Counted from the stretch's first letter, positions 1 to 6,090 are shown. The stretch is 6,576 nucleotides of DNA from Prevotella sp. (GCA_017442765.1 JAFRZC010000083.1:1-6576), one strand, 5' to 3'. The notes: generated by a model from the sequence alone, not told the origin. Made by a program: numbers and translations.

Positions 1-59
1 AGTTGACGAGTTGACAAATCTAACAGCTTGTCAACTTGTCAACTCGTCAACTTGTCAAC
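1..59. repeat. 8-bp tandem repeats forming a perfect 17-bp inverted repeat over the gcvPB stop
   Basis: Four octamers lie in a row at 28-59 (ttgtcaac, with one tcgtcaac at 44-51), and two in the opposite sense at 2-17 (gttgacga, gttgacaa). Positions 1-17 are the exact reverse complement of 36-52, leaving an 18-nt loop. In the gcvPB mRNA this gives a strong hairpin that starts 11 nt before the TGA stop (39-41). It could act as a terminator or as a 3' stabiliser, but no T-run can be judged because the window ends here. The last residues of GcvPB are encoded by the repeat. Confidence 0.85.
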
Positions 60-1529
60 TGATTCACGATAGGTAAGCACTGGCTGCTTGGCGGCAAGCA
101 CGTCATCGACGCGTCCGATGGGCGTGGTGTGCGGGGCAGTCTTCACCAGCTCGGGGTTGCTCTTGGCCTCCTCGGCAATCTTTCGCATCACTTCAATGAA
201 GCTGTCGATGGTTTGTTTCGACTCGTTCTCGGTGGGTTCAATCATGAGGCTCTCGTGGAAGAGCAGGGGGAAATAGATCGTCGGGGCATGATAGCCATAG
301 TCGAGCAGGCGCTTGGCCACGTCCATCGTGGTCACTCCTGTTGACTTGTCCTTCAGTCCGTCGAAGACAAACTCGTGTTTGCAAAGCCCGTCGATAGGCA
401 GCTCATAGACATCTTTCAGGCTTTCCTTGATGTAGTTGGCGTTGAGCGTGGCGAGTGGCCCCACCATCTTCAGGTTCTCGCGTCCGAGGGAGAGGATGTA
501 GGTGTAGGCTTTGAGCATTACGTTGAAATTGCCGAAGAAGGCTCCGATGCTGCCCAGCGATTGGTCAGTGGATGTTTCGACCTCAAAGTGTTGTTCCTCA
601 GCATTGAATACCACGCGTGGGGTAGGGAGGAACTGCTGGAGTCCTTCGCGCACGCCTACGGGGCCGGAGCCAGGTCCGCCGCCTCCGTGTGGTGTGGAGA
701 ACGTCTTGTGGAGGTTGATGTGCATCACGTCGAAGCCCATGTCGCCCGGGCGGCATACACCGAGCATCGGGTTGAGGTTTGCACCGTCGTAATACATCAG
801 TCCGCCGCATTCATGGATAAGTTTAGCGATGGCCGGTATCTGCCGCTCAAAGAGGCCGAGCGTGTTGGGGTTGGTCATCATCATGGCGGCAATCTCGTCG
901 CCCTGTGCAACCACAATCTCCTTGAGGTTATCGACATCGACCGTGCCGTCGGCGAGGCTCTTCACCTCGATGACTTCAAGTCCGCATACGGCGGCAGAGG
1001 CAGGATTGGTGCCGTGAGCAGAGTCGGGGATGACGACCTTGGTGCGCTTGGTGTCGTCCCGGCTCTCGTGATAGGCGCGGATGGCCATCAGTCCCGTCAG
1101 CTCGCCATGTGCTCCGGCTGCAGGGTTGAGGGTGAACTCCTTGAGGCCAGTGAGTTCGGCAAGTGCCAGTTGCAGGTCGTAGTAAACTTGCAGGGCATGC
1201 TGGCAAGTGTCGGCCGGCTGCAATGGATGAAGACCCGCAAAGGCTTTCATGGCGGCAATCTCCTCGTTGATAATGGGGTTGTACTTCATTGTGCACGACC
1301 CTAAGGGGTAGAATCCGTCGTTCACCCCGAAGTTGTTGTGGCTCAGGTTGGTATAATGGCGGACGACGGTGAGTTCGTCGCACTCTGGAAGATCCGCCTC
1401 GGTTTCTCTGACCAGCACCGAAGGCAAGTCGGCTGTGGTGTGGTGGTATTCGTTCCTGGGGAGCGAGTATCCTTTGCGTCCTTTCTTCGAGAGCTCGAAG
1501 ATCAGGTTTCCATATAGTCTGTTGTTCAT
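39..1529 (-). CDS. gcvPB: Glycine dehydrogenase (decarboxylating) subunit 2, P-protein C-terminal half
   Basis: 496 aa, a normal length for the separate second subunit of the P protein. With GcvPA it forms the PLP-dependent glycine decarboxylase, which releases CO2 from glycine and loads the aminomethyl group on lipoyl-GcvH in the cytoplasm. The PLP-binding lysine is visible as K275 in the motif HKTFSTPHGGGGPG (residues 274-287). Other family signatures are the N-terminal LIFELSKKGRKGYSLP, then FYPLGSCTMKYNP (73-85), NPAAGAHGELTG (135-146) and DSAHGTNPASA (169-179). The ATG overlaps the gcvPA stop as ATGA (1526-1529), which fixes the start and suggests translational coupling. It is the last gene of the visible operon. 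The final residues (SVDKLTS) and the TGA stop are written in an 8-bp repeat, so the extreme C-terminus is probably not conserved. Family assignment is very secure. Confidence 0.97.
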   Translation of the reverse strand: MNNRLYGNLIFELSKKGRKGYSLPRNEYHHTTADLPSVLVRETEADLPECDELTVVRHYTNLSHNNFGVNDGFYPLGSCTMKYNPIINEEIAAMKAFAGLHPLQPADTCQHALQVYYDLQLALAELTGLKEFTLNPAAGAHGELTGLMAIRAYHESRDDTKRTKVVIPDSAHGTNPASAAVCGLEVIEVKSLADGTVDVDNLKEIVVAQGDEIAAMMMTNPNTLGLFERQIPAIAKLIHECGGLMYYDGANLNPMLGVCRPGDMGFDVMHINLHKTFSTPHGGGGPGSGPVGVREGLQQFLPTPRVVFNAEEQHFEVETSTDQSLGSIGAFFGNFNVMLKAYTYILSLGRENLKMVGPLATLNANYIKESLKDVYELPIDGLCKHEFVFDGLKDKSTGVTTMDVAKRLLDYGYHAPTIYFPLLFHESLMIEPTENESKQTIDSFIEVMRKIAEEAKSNPELVKTAPHTTPIGRVDDVLAAKQPVLTYRESVDKLTS

Positions 1530-2890
1530 GGTTGTTTGGTGGCTTTATTGTTTTGTGATTCTGCAAACGCTTTCATTGTGGCCACGAGGTCGTCGATATC
1601 TTCGCGTGTCCGTTGTTCGGTGACAGCCAGCGTGAGGGTATGCTCGTCGATTTTCACACCGGCCATGAAGCCCATGTCAACGCATTCTTCTTGCAGGGCG
1701 TCGATGTCGCCGTCATAGCTGAGGCAGAACTCGTTAAAGAACGGCTGGTCGTATTTCAGACGGAAGTGTCCGGTCTTGACGAGCTCGTCGCAGAGATAGT
1801 GTGCGCCTCCGTAGGAGAGCTCTGCGGCTTCGCGAAGCCCTTGTTTGCCCATTATGGCGAGATAGATGGTGACGTAGAGTGCCATGAGGCTTTGGTTAGA
1901 GCAGATGTTCGAGGTGGCCTTCTGCCGGCGGATGTGCTGCTCGCGTGCCTGCAGGGTGAGCACGAAGGCGCGCTGGCCGCGGTTGTCGCGTGTCATGCCT
2001 ACGATGCGTCCGGGCAGTTTACGTACCAGCTTCTCCGTGCAGCACATATAGCCAATGCCAGGACCTCCGAACGACATTGGGATACCCAGGCTCTGTCCGT
2101 CGCCAACAGCGATGTCGGCTCCCCATTCGCCTGGCGTTTTCAGCACGGCGAGGTCGGCGATGATGCTGTTGATGATGAGCAGGGCTTTCTGCTCATGTAT
2201 CTCATCGGCCAGTCCAGTGAAGTCTTCTATGATACCGTAGTAGTTAGGAGCCTGTACAACCACACCGGCCACGCCACCCTCGGCGAGCAGTCGTCGCAGG
2301 GCATCGCGGTCGGTCACGCCGTCTTTCATGGGTATGCCGACAATGTCGATGCCGTGGAAGTGGGCGTAGGTATCGACCACGCGGCGCGTCTTCGGGTCGA
2401 GTGTCTCGCTGACCAATACGCGCGTGGCTTTCTTGGCAGCATGAAAGGCCATCATCACGGCTTCGGCTGTGGCGGTGGCTCCGTCGTACATCGAGGCATT
2501 GGAGATGTCCATACCCGTGAGCTCGGTCATCATCGACTGATATTCAAAGATGTAGTGCAGTGTGCCCTGAGAGATTTCGGCCTGGTAGGGGGTGTAGGAG
2601 GTAAGGAACTCGGAGCGCTGTATGAGGTTCTGCACAATGGCAGGGGCATAATGGTCGTAGATGCCGGCACCGGCAAAGCAGGTGAGCGGCTGATTGAACA
2701 CGCCGTCGGCCATCTCGCTGAACATTCTGCGAATCTCCATCTCGCTCAGTGCCTCGGGCAGCTGATAGTCCTTTCGGAAACGGATGGCCTCGGGCACGTC
2801 GGCATAGAGGTCGTCGAGCGACTTCACGCCAATCTTCCCGAGCATGGCATCGATTTCATCCGTAGTGTGGGGAAAATACTTGAAGTTCAT
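1526..2890 (-). CDS. gcvPA: Glycine dehydrogenase (decarboxylating) subunit 1, P-protein N-terminal half
   Basis: 454 aa, the usual size for subunit 1 of a split P protein. It has the PLP-enzyme fold but not the PLP lysine, which sits in GcvPB; both are needed for glycine decarboxylation. Visible family motifs are FAGAGIYDHYAPA (72-84), FLTSYTPYQAEISQGTLHYI (95-114), NASMYDGATATAEA (131-144), VVQAPNYYG (211-219), GDGQSLGIPMSFGGPGIGYM (263-282) and a basic segment after GRIVGMTRDNRGQRAF (294-309). Upstream is the 180-bp gap to gcvH, with a long inverted repeat and 10-bp repeats; no Bacteroidetes promoter is seen there on this strand, so it is probably co-transcribed with gcvH. Another ATG lies 7 nt upstream but is out of frame. 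The C-terminal tail NNKATKQP is low complexity. The four-base overlap with gcvPB supports equal synthesis of the two subunits. Confidence 0.97.
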   Translation of the reverse strand: MNFKYFPHTTDEIDAMLGKIGVKSLDDLYADVPEAIRFRKDYQLPEALSEMEIRRMFSEMADGVFNQPLTCFAGAGIYDHYAPAIVQNLIQRSEFLTSYTPYQAEISQGTLHYIFEYQSMMTELTGMDISNASMYDGATATAEAVMMAFHAAKKATRVLVSETLDPKTRRVVDTYAHFHGIDIVGIPMKDGVTDRDALRRLLAEGGVAGVVVQAPNYYGIIEDFTGLADEIHEQKALLIINSIIADLAVLKTPGEWGADIAVGDGQSLGIPMSFGGPGIGYMCCTEKLVRKLPGRIVGMTRDNRGQRAFVLTLQAREQHIRRQKATSNICSNQSLMALYVTIYLAIMGKQGLREAAELSYGGAHYLCDELVKTGHFRLKYDQPFFNEFCLSYDGDIDALQEECVDMGFMAGVKIDEHTLTLAVTEQRTREDIDDLVATMKAFAESQNNKATKQP

Positions 2891-2903
2891 AGTTCATGAT
2901 TAA

Positions 2904-2987
2904 GAGTTATCGGGAGTTAACAGGAGTTAATAACCACGGATAGACACGGAGAATGGCGGACAAACACGGAACAGCGGGAGTTAACAG
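2904..2987. repeat. 10-bp tandem repeats between gcvPA and gcvH
   Basis: Three adjacent decamers at 2904-2933 (gagttatcgg, gagttaacag, gagttaataa), and a fourth (gagttaacag, identical to the second) at 2978-2987 in the loop of the large inverted repeat. Between them the sequence keeps a 10-bp beat with a different motif: cacgga at 2935-2940, 2945-2950 and 2965-2970, and ggcgga at 2955-2960. No promoter was found on the coding strand. Confidence 0.8.
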
Positions 2988-3035
2988 ACGATAGTTTTGC
3001 CTATCCGTGTTTGTCCGCCATTCTCCGTGTCTATC
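2939..3035. repeat. Perfect 32-bp inverted repeat in the gcvH-gcvPA spacer
   Basis: 2939-2970 is the exact reverse complement of 3004-3035, with a 33-nt spacer (2971-3003). In the operon mRNA it would form a long GC-containing hairpin between the gcvH stop and the gcvPA start. There is no following T-run in the direction of transcription, so it does not look like a standard intrinsic terminator. A related copy, 37 nt long, lies inside lplA at 5254-5290. Confidence 0.9.
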
Positions 3036-3070
3036 TGAGGTTCTCCGCACCCCCGTAGCCTTTCTGTGGC

Positions 3071-3454
3071 TCATCCGTTGTTGCAAACGGCCGTGTATGC
3101 GGCGGCATCCATGGGGTTGTCGAGCTCTGAGGGGTCGGAGAGCTGTACTTTGATAATCCAGTTCTCGAAAGCGTCTTGGTTGAGCAGTTCAGGTTCGTCC
3201 TCAAGTGCCTCGTTCACTTCCACGACGGTTCCGCTGACTGGCGAGATGAGGTCGCTGGCGGCCTTCACGCTCTCCACTGCGCCGAACTCCTCGCCTGCGG
3301 TCACTTCGTCGTCAACCTCGGGAACGTCAACATAGACCACATTGCCCAACGCGTGCTGAGCATAGTCGGTGATGCCTACAAAACCAAATTCGCCTTCTAC
3401 GCGAACATACTCGTGCGACTCTGAGTAGTAGAGTCCTTCAATAACTTTTGCCAT
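3071..3454 (-). CDS. gcvH: Glycine cleavage system H protein (lipoyl carrier)
   Basis: 127 aa, a typical H-protein length. It is the mobile carrier of the glycine cleavage complex: its lipoyl arm receives the aminomethyl group from the P protein, presents it to GcvT, and is then reoxidised by the L protein. The lipoylation site is K64 in ESVKAASDLISPVSG (61-75), preceded by GITDYAQHALGNVVYVDVPE (27-46), both classic for the family. The lipoyl group would come from LplA, encoded two genes upstream in the same operon, or from a LipB/LipA route outside this window. The start ATG follows a very AT-rich leader without a Shine-Dalgarno, as is common in Bacteroidetes. It is separated from gcvT by 81 bp of tandem repeats and from gcvPA by 180 bp containing a large inverted repeat. 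Confidence 0.97.
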   Translation of the reverse strand: MAKVIEGLYYSESHEYVRVEGEFGFVGITDYAQHALGNVVYVDVPEVDDEVTAGEEFGAVESVKAASDLISPVSGTVVEVNEALEDEPELLNQDAFENWIIKVQLSDPSELDNPMDAAAYTAVCNNG

Positions 3455-3465
3455 AATATTAATTA

Positions 3466-3533
3466 TTTACAATTTTACAATTTACAATTAAATCACTAAA
3501 CACTAAACGCTAAACACTAAACGCTAAACACTA
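3466..3533. repeat. 7-bp tandem repeats between gcvH and gcvT
   Basis: Two adjacent blocks fill most of the 81-bp gap. Block one, 3466-3487, is tttacaa / ttttacaa / tttacaa. Block two, 3494-3533, is cactaaa, cactaaa, cgctaaa, cactaaa, cgctaaa and a partial cacta, each 7 bp. It stops 2 bp from the gcvT TAA. No TAnnTTTG promoter is seen on the coding strand, so gcvH probably relies on read-through from upstream. Confidence 0.85.
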
Positions 3534-3535
3534 TA

Positions 3536-4612
3536 TTATTTCTTATAGTGTTTATCGTAGAAACGCTTTTTGACAACCACGCCTGGGAAAACCTTTTTGC
3601 GTATCTGTATCTCGACTTCGGTTCCGAGTTTGGCATATTGGGCATCTATAAGTGCCATGCACACGCTCTTGTCGGTCGAAATGGTATGGTAGCCTGTGGT
3701 TACCTCACCGATGGGCAGGCCGTCTTTCAGTACGGTGTAGCCGTGGCGGGGTATCGCCTTGTCTTGCAGTTCTATGCCGATGACGCGTTTGCTCGGTCCT
3801 TCCTCCTTCTGGCGGGCAAGGGCCTCCTTGCCGATAAACTCTGGCTTGTCGAGCTTGACGAACATTGACAGACCCGCCATGACGGGTGTGATGTCGGCTG
3901 AGAGCTCGTCACCATAGAGGGGCAGCCCGACTTCGAAACGCAGTGTGTCGCGGCATCCCAGTCCGCATGGCTTACAACGGCCTGACGCGATGAGTTTGTC
4001 CCAGCATTCGTTGATGAACGCGTGCGAGCCGTAGATTTCAAATCCGTCTTCGCCAGTGTAGCCTGTGCGCGATATGATAACATCTCCTATTGTCTTTACA
4101 GTATAGAAAGCCAGCTCCTTGCAGGCCAGCCCGAGCACCTCTTCCACCACGGCCTCGGCCTCAGGACCTTGCACGGCAAGCTGGCCATACAGCTCAGACT
4201 GATGTTCAAACACCACATCATAGCCCTCAAGATGCTCCTCCATCCAGGCAACGTCTTTGTCGATGTTGGCGGCATTGATGACGAGAAAAAAGTCCTGCTC
4301 ACCCATCTTATAGACCAAGAGGTCATCGACCGTACCGCCGTCGTCATAGCACATCATGCCGTAGTAAATCTGTCCTGTGGGTGCGCCGGTCACGTCGTTG
4401 GTGAAGATGTGGTTCACATAGCGCTCTGCGTCTTTGCCCGTGATGCGCACCTCGCCCATGTGGCTCACGTCGAACACGCCGCAATGCTGGCGGACGGCAT
4501 TGTGCTCGTCGGTGATGTTAGAATACTGGATGGGCATGATGAAGCCGCCGAAGGGAGACATCAGCGCACCGAGACTCACGTGTTTGTCGTAAAGACATGT
4601 TTTCTTCTCCAT
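3536..4612 (-). CDS. gcvT: Aminomethyltransferase, glycine cleavage system T protein
   Basis: 358 aa, complete and normal in length. It transfers the methylene carbon from aminomethyl-lipoyl-GcvH to tetrahydrofolate, giving 5,10-methylene-THF and ammonia. Family features are GVFDVSHMGEVRITG (45-59), the folate-site and catalytic aspartate region DGGTVDDLLVY with D96 (91-101), NAANIDKD (113-120), TGYTGEDGFEIY (183-194) and GCRDTLRFEVGLPLYGDEL (219-237). D96 aligns by motif with the catalytic Asp known from the Thermotoga maritima and E. coli enzymes. The gene starts only 21 nt after the lplA stop, so it is almost certainly in the same transcript. There is no clear Shine-Dalgarno before the ATG. 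The basic C-terminal tail (KKRFYDKHYKK) ends directly at the 7-bp repeat block in front of gcvH. Confidence 0.97.
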   Translation of the reverse strand: MEKKTCLYDKHVSLGALMSPFGGFIMPIQYSNITDEHNAVRQHCGVFDVSHMGEVRITGKDAERYVNHIFTNDVTGAPTGQIYYGMMCYDDGGTVDDLLVYKMGEQDFFLVINAANIDKDVAWMEEHLEGYDVVFEHQSELYGQLAVQGPEAEAVVEEVLGLACKELAFYTVKTIGDVIISRTGYTGEDGFEIYGSHAFINECWDKLIASGRCKPCGLGCRDTLRFEVGLPLYGDELSADITPVMAGLSMFVKLDKPEFIGKEALARQKEEGPSKRVIGIELQDKAIPRHGYTVLKDGLPIGEVTTGYHTISTDKSVCMALIDAQYAKLGTEVEIQIRKKVFPGVVVKKRFYDKHYKK

Positions 4613-4621
4613 AGCTATCTT

Positions 4622-4649
4622 ATGAATTATGCATTATGAATTAAGAATT
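4622..4649. repeat. 7-bp tandem repeats across the lplA stop and lplA-gcvT gap
   Basis: Four heptamers: atgaatt (4622-4628), atgcatt (4629-4635), atgaatt (4636-4642) and aagaatt (4643-4649). The lplA TAA (4634-4636) and its last codons lie inside the block, and the remaining bases make up most of the 21-bp gap to gcvT. Confidence 0.8.
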
Positions 4650-5671
4650 AATCGGATGAAATCTTCCTTCTTTAGGTTGCGGATAATCTGTTCCAAATGC
4701 TCGGGCACGGCTGCGGCGAGAGCTGCTTCATCAAAAGCAACTCCGCGTAACGGCCGAAGCAATTGCCCGTCGAGATCCCCGACAAGAAAGTAATCTCCTA
4801 AAATGTTGATACGCTTTATTTTGTTGTTTTTTATTTCGAGCCTTACCTCCAATTCGCCTATACCGTTGATATGCTCTTTCTTTATGGTCGTATAGGCAGG
4901 ATTCTTTCCGTATATGAACTCATCGGAAAGATATTCCTGCTGGATGGTCTCAATGGCCCGGACATCGTCAGAGGTCAGTGTGCGCGTTTCGCTGCATAGT
5001 GTAGAGCGCACAAAAGTCTTGAACTCTTCAAGCGAAATGTCGGTGTAGTCTTTCAGCAGGGCGATGCGCTGGCGCACGCTCTCTACGCCCTTGCTCACCA
5101 GTTTCTCGTCAGAGGGCGTGATAGCGCCGACCATGTGTCGCATATCAGTGTCGTAGAGCATGGTGCCATGAACAACAGAGGCTCCGGCGAGATGGTAGAA
5201 TGCCGTTCCGCTCACTTTGCGCATCCCCGAGTCTGTCTGTGTTTGTCCGCCATTTCCGTGTTTGTCCGCCATTCCCGTGTCCGTCCGTGGAATCATGATG
5301 TCGTTGCGCCCTGTGGCCCGTGCGTCGATGCCCAGCTTGCTGAGCACCAGCGCAATCATGTTGACAAACCTGTTGAACGAGAGGTTGATGCTCTCGTCGC
5401 GTGTGATATAGGAAAGCATCACGTTGCCCATGTCGGCATACACGCAGCCTCCGCCGCTCTTGCGCCGCTGAACGTCAATGCCGTGCCTGCGGCAATAGTC
5501 CAGGTTTACCTCGTTCTCAATCAACTGGTTGCGCCCGAAGATGACGGTAGGATCTACCTGCCACATGAAGAAACAGTCGTCTTCGCCGATGTGGCGGGCA
5601 ATATATTCCTCCATCGCGAGATAGAAGCTTAGCTGGTGTTTTCGTTCTTCAGGCAAGGCAACGTAGATCAT
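4634..5671 (-). CDS. lplA: Lipoate-protein ligase A, with a repeat-encoded internal insert
   Basis: 345 aa from the chosen start. It activates lipoate with ATP and attaches it to lysines of lipoyl domains; here the obvious target is GcvH. Family motifs are LSFYLAMEEYIARH near the N-terminus, TVIFGRNQ (42-49), RRKSGGGCVYADMGN (69-83), ATGRNDI (119-125), RKVSGTAFYH (151-160, active-site K152) and SKGVESVRQRI (193-203), then a C-terminal accessory domain. An in-frame ATG exists at 5728, but it lies in the -33 element of the promoter and would add a non-homologous stretch, so 5671 is preferred. Residues about 127-150 (PRTDTGMADKHG...DSGM) separate GRNDI from KVSG by 27 residues rather than the roughly 6-10 I expect in relatives. 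They are encoded by DNA repeats also found between gcvH and gcvPA. The last residues (ILNS) are encoded by a different 7-bp repeat. First gene of the gcv operon. Confidence 0.93.
   Translation of the reverse strand: MIYVALPEERKHQLSFYLAMEEYIARHIGEDDCFFMWQVDPTVIFGRNQLIENEVNLDYCRRHGIDVQRRKSGGGCVYADMGNVMLSYITRDESINLSFNRFVNMIALVLSKLGIDARATGRNDIMIPRTDTGMADKHGNGGQTQTDSGMRKVSGTAFYHLAGASVVHGTMLYDTDMRHMVGAITPSDEKLVSKGVESVRQRIALLKDYTDISLEEFKTFVRSTLCSETRTLTSDDVRAIETIQQEYLSDEFIYGKNPAYTTIKKEHINGIGELEVRLEIKNNKIKRINILGDYFLVGDLDGQLLRPLRGVAFDEAALAAAVPEHLEQIIRNLKKEDFIRLILNS
5239..5276. repeat. Two 19-bp tandem repeat units inside the lplA coding region
   Basis: Units 5239-5257 and 5258-5276 differ at one base (gtgtttgtccgccatttcc against gtgtttgtccgccattccc). 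Because 19 is not a multiple of 3, the same DNA is read in two frames: MADKHG in one unit and NGGQTQ in the other. The wider stretch 5254-5290 matches 3003-3040 and the opposite arm 2934-2971 with two substitutions and one single-base gap, so the insert and the intergenic inverted repeat are the same repeat family. Confidence 0.88.
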
Positions 5672-5697
5672 TTTTCCACCATTCAAAAAAACCGGTG

Positions 5698-5729
5698 CAA
5701 ATATACAAAATAAAAGCAAATGCCCCAAA
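5698..5729 (-). promoter_or_regulatory. Bacteroidetes-type promoter for lplA-gcvTH-gcvPA-gcvPB
   Basis: On the minus strand, TTTG (5726-5729) is followed after exactly 20 bp by TATATTTG (5698-5705). This matches the known Bacteroidetes consensus TTTG near -33 and TAnnTTTG near -7. The transcript would start around 5690-5693, giving a leader of about 20 nt before the ATG at 5671. The short leader leaves no room for a riboswitch. No comparable promoter was seen in the later gaps, so this is probably the main promoter for all five genes. Confidence 0.7.
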
Positions 5730-5889
5730 CTTTTCCGAAGCTATTTCGTTTATTTGTTACACATTATTATATTATAGAAGGCTCGGTGCTTGGTGTCAAC
5801 GGCTGTCAGCCAGACCGGCAACAGCGGTTTTGCGGATGCCGGCATACAGCAAACAGCTGATGAAACTGCAAACGACGGACAATCATCAT
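5730..5889. other. Non-coding spacer between the lplA promoter and the palindrome array
   Basis: No credible gene is seen on either strand. It starts AT-rich (a TATAAT-like stretch near 5765-5777) and becomes mixed or GC-rich from about 5780 to 5880. Small inverted repeats such as ggct...agcc (5801-5811) are too short to call. A 71-codon frame crossing it on the plus strand (5695-5910) begins in the lplA promoter and has no recognisable protein features. I see no function for this stretch. Confidence 0.5.
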
Positions 5890-6043
5890 GCGAAAGCTGG
5901 TCTTTTGTAAAGTAATATATATTATATTACCCGGTAATATATATTATATTACTCAGTAATATATATACTTTTACTCGGTAATATATATTATATTACTTTG
6001 TGAAAGATATGGTTTTACTTTATAAAAGATATTCTTTTATTTC
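5890..6043. repeat. Array of seven 19-bp palindromes at exact 22-bp spacing
   Basis: Units start at 5890, 5912, 5934, 5956, 5978, 6000 and 6022; each is 19 bp followed by a 3-bp linker (aaa, ccg, tca, tcg, ttt, ttt, ttc). Units 2, 3 and 5 are identical: gtaatata, tat, tatattac, that is, perfect 8-bp arms around a TAT centre. The unit at 6022 has other arms (ataaaaga, tat, tcttttat), also perfect. Units at 5956 and 6000 keep the TAT centre with imperfect arms, and the one at 5890 is the most diverged (centre tgg). A further left half-site, gtaaaac, follows in register at 6044-6050. Lies downstream of thrC and upstream of the lplA promoter. Function unknown. Confidence 0.85.
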
Positions 6044-6090
6044 GTAAAACAGAGTTACCGATATGAAGGCGGGGAAAAAGAGAGCGGTTT

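Noticed and set aside
375..1304. Plus-strand frame of 309 codons opposite gcvPB
   Set aside because: It lies wholly inside gcvPB on the other strand, has no recognisable motif, and such mirror frames are common in GC-rich coding DNA.
1613..2899. Plus-strand frame of 428 codons opposite almost all of gcvPA
   Set aside because: It is long, but gcvPA on the minus strand has clear family motifs over its whole length. The mirror frame is rich in G, V, H and A as expected of a shadow, and no promoter or family match is visible.
2992..2999. TAGTTTTG on the plus strand as a promoter -7 element
   Set aside because: It fits TAnnTTTG, but it points antisense to gcvH, has no TTTG about 20 bp upstream, and no gene follows on that strand.
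2939..3035. Inverted repeats as ends of an insertion sequence or a small non-autonomous transposon
   Set aside because: Only 33 nt lie between the arms, no target-site duplication is evident, and no transposase is present; a hairpin-forming repeat fits better.
5695..5910. Small plus-strand gene of 71 codons in the thrC-lplA spacer
   Set aside because: It begins within the lplA promoter, has no start signal or recognisable domain, and ends at the edge of the palindrome array.
5890..6043. CRISPR array
   Set aside because: The periodic units are separated by only 3 bp, so there are no spacers, and no cas gene is near.
5673..6090. Glycine riboswitch upstream of the gcv operon
   Set aside because: The predicted leader is about 20 nt, and I saw no aptamer-like pair of conserved helices in the spacer.
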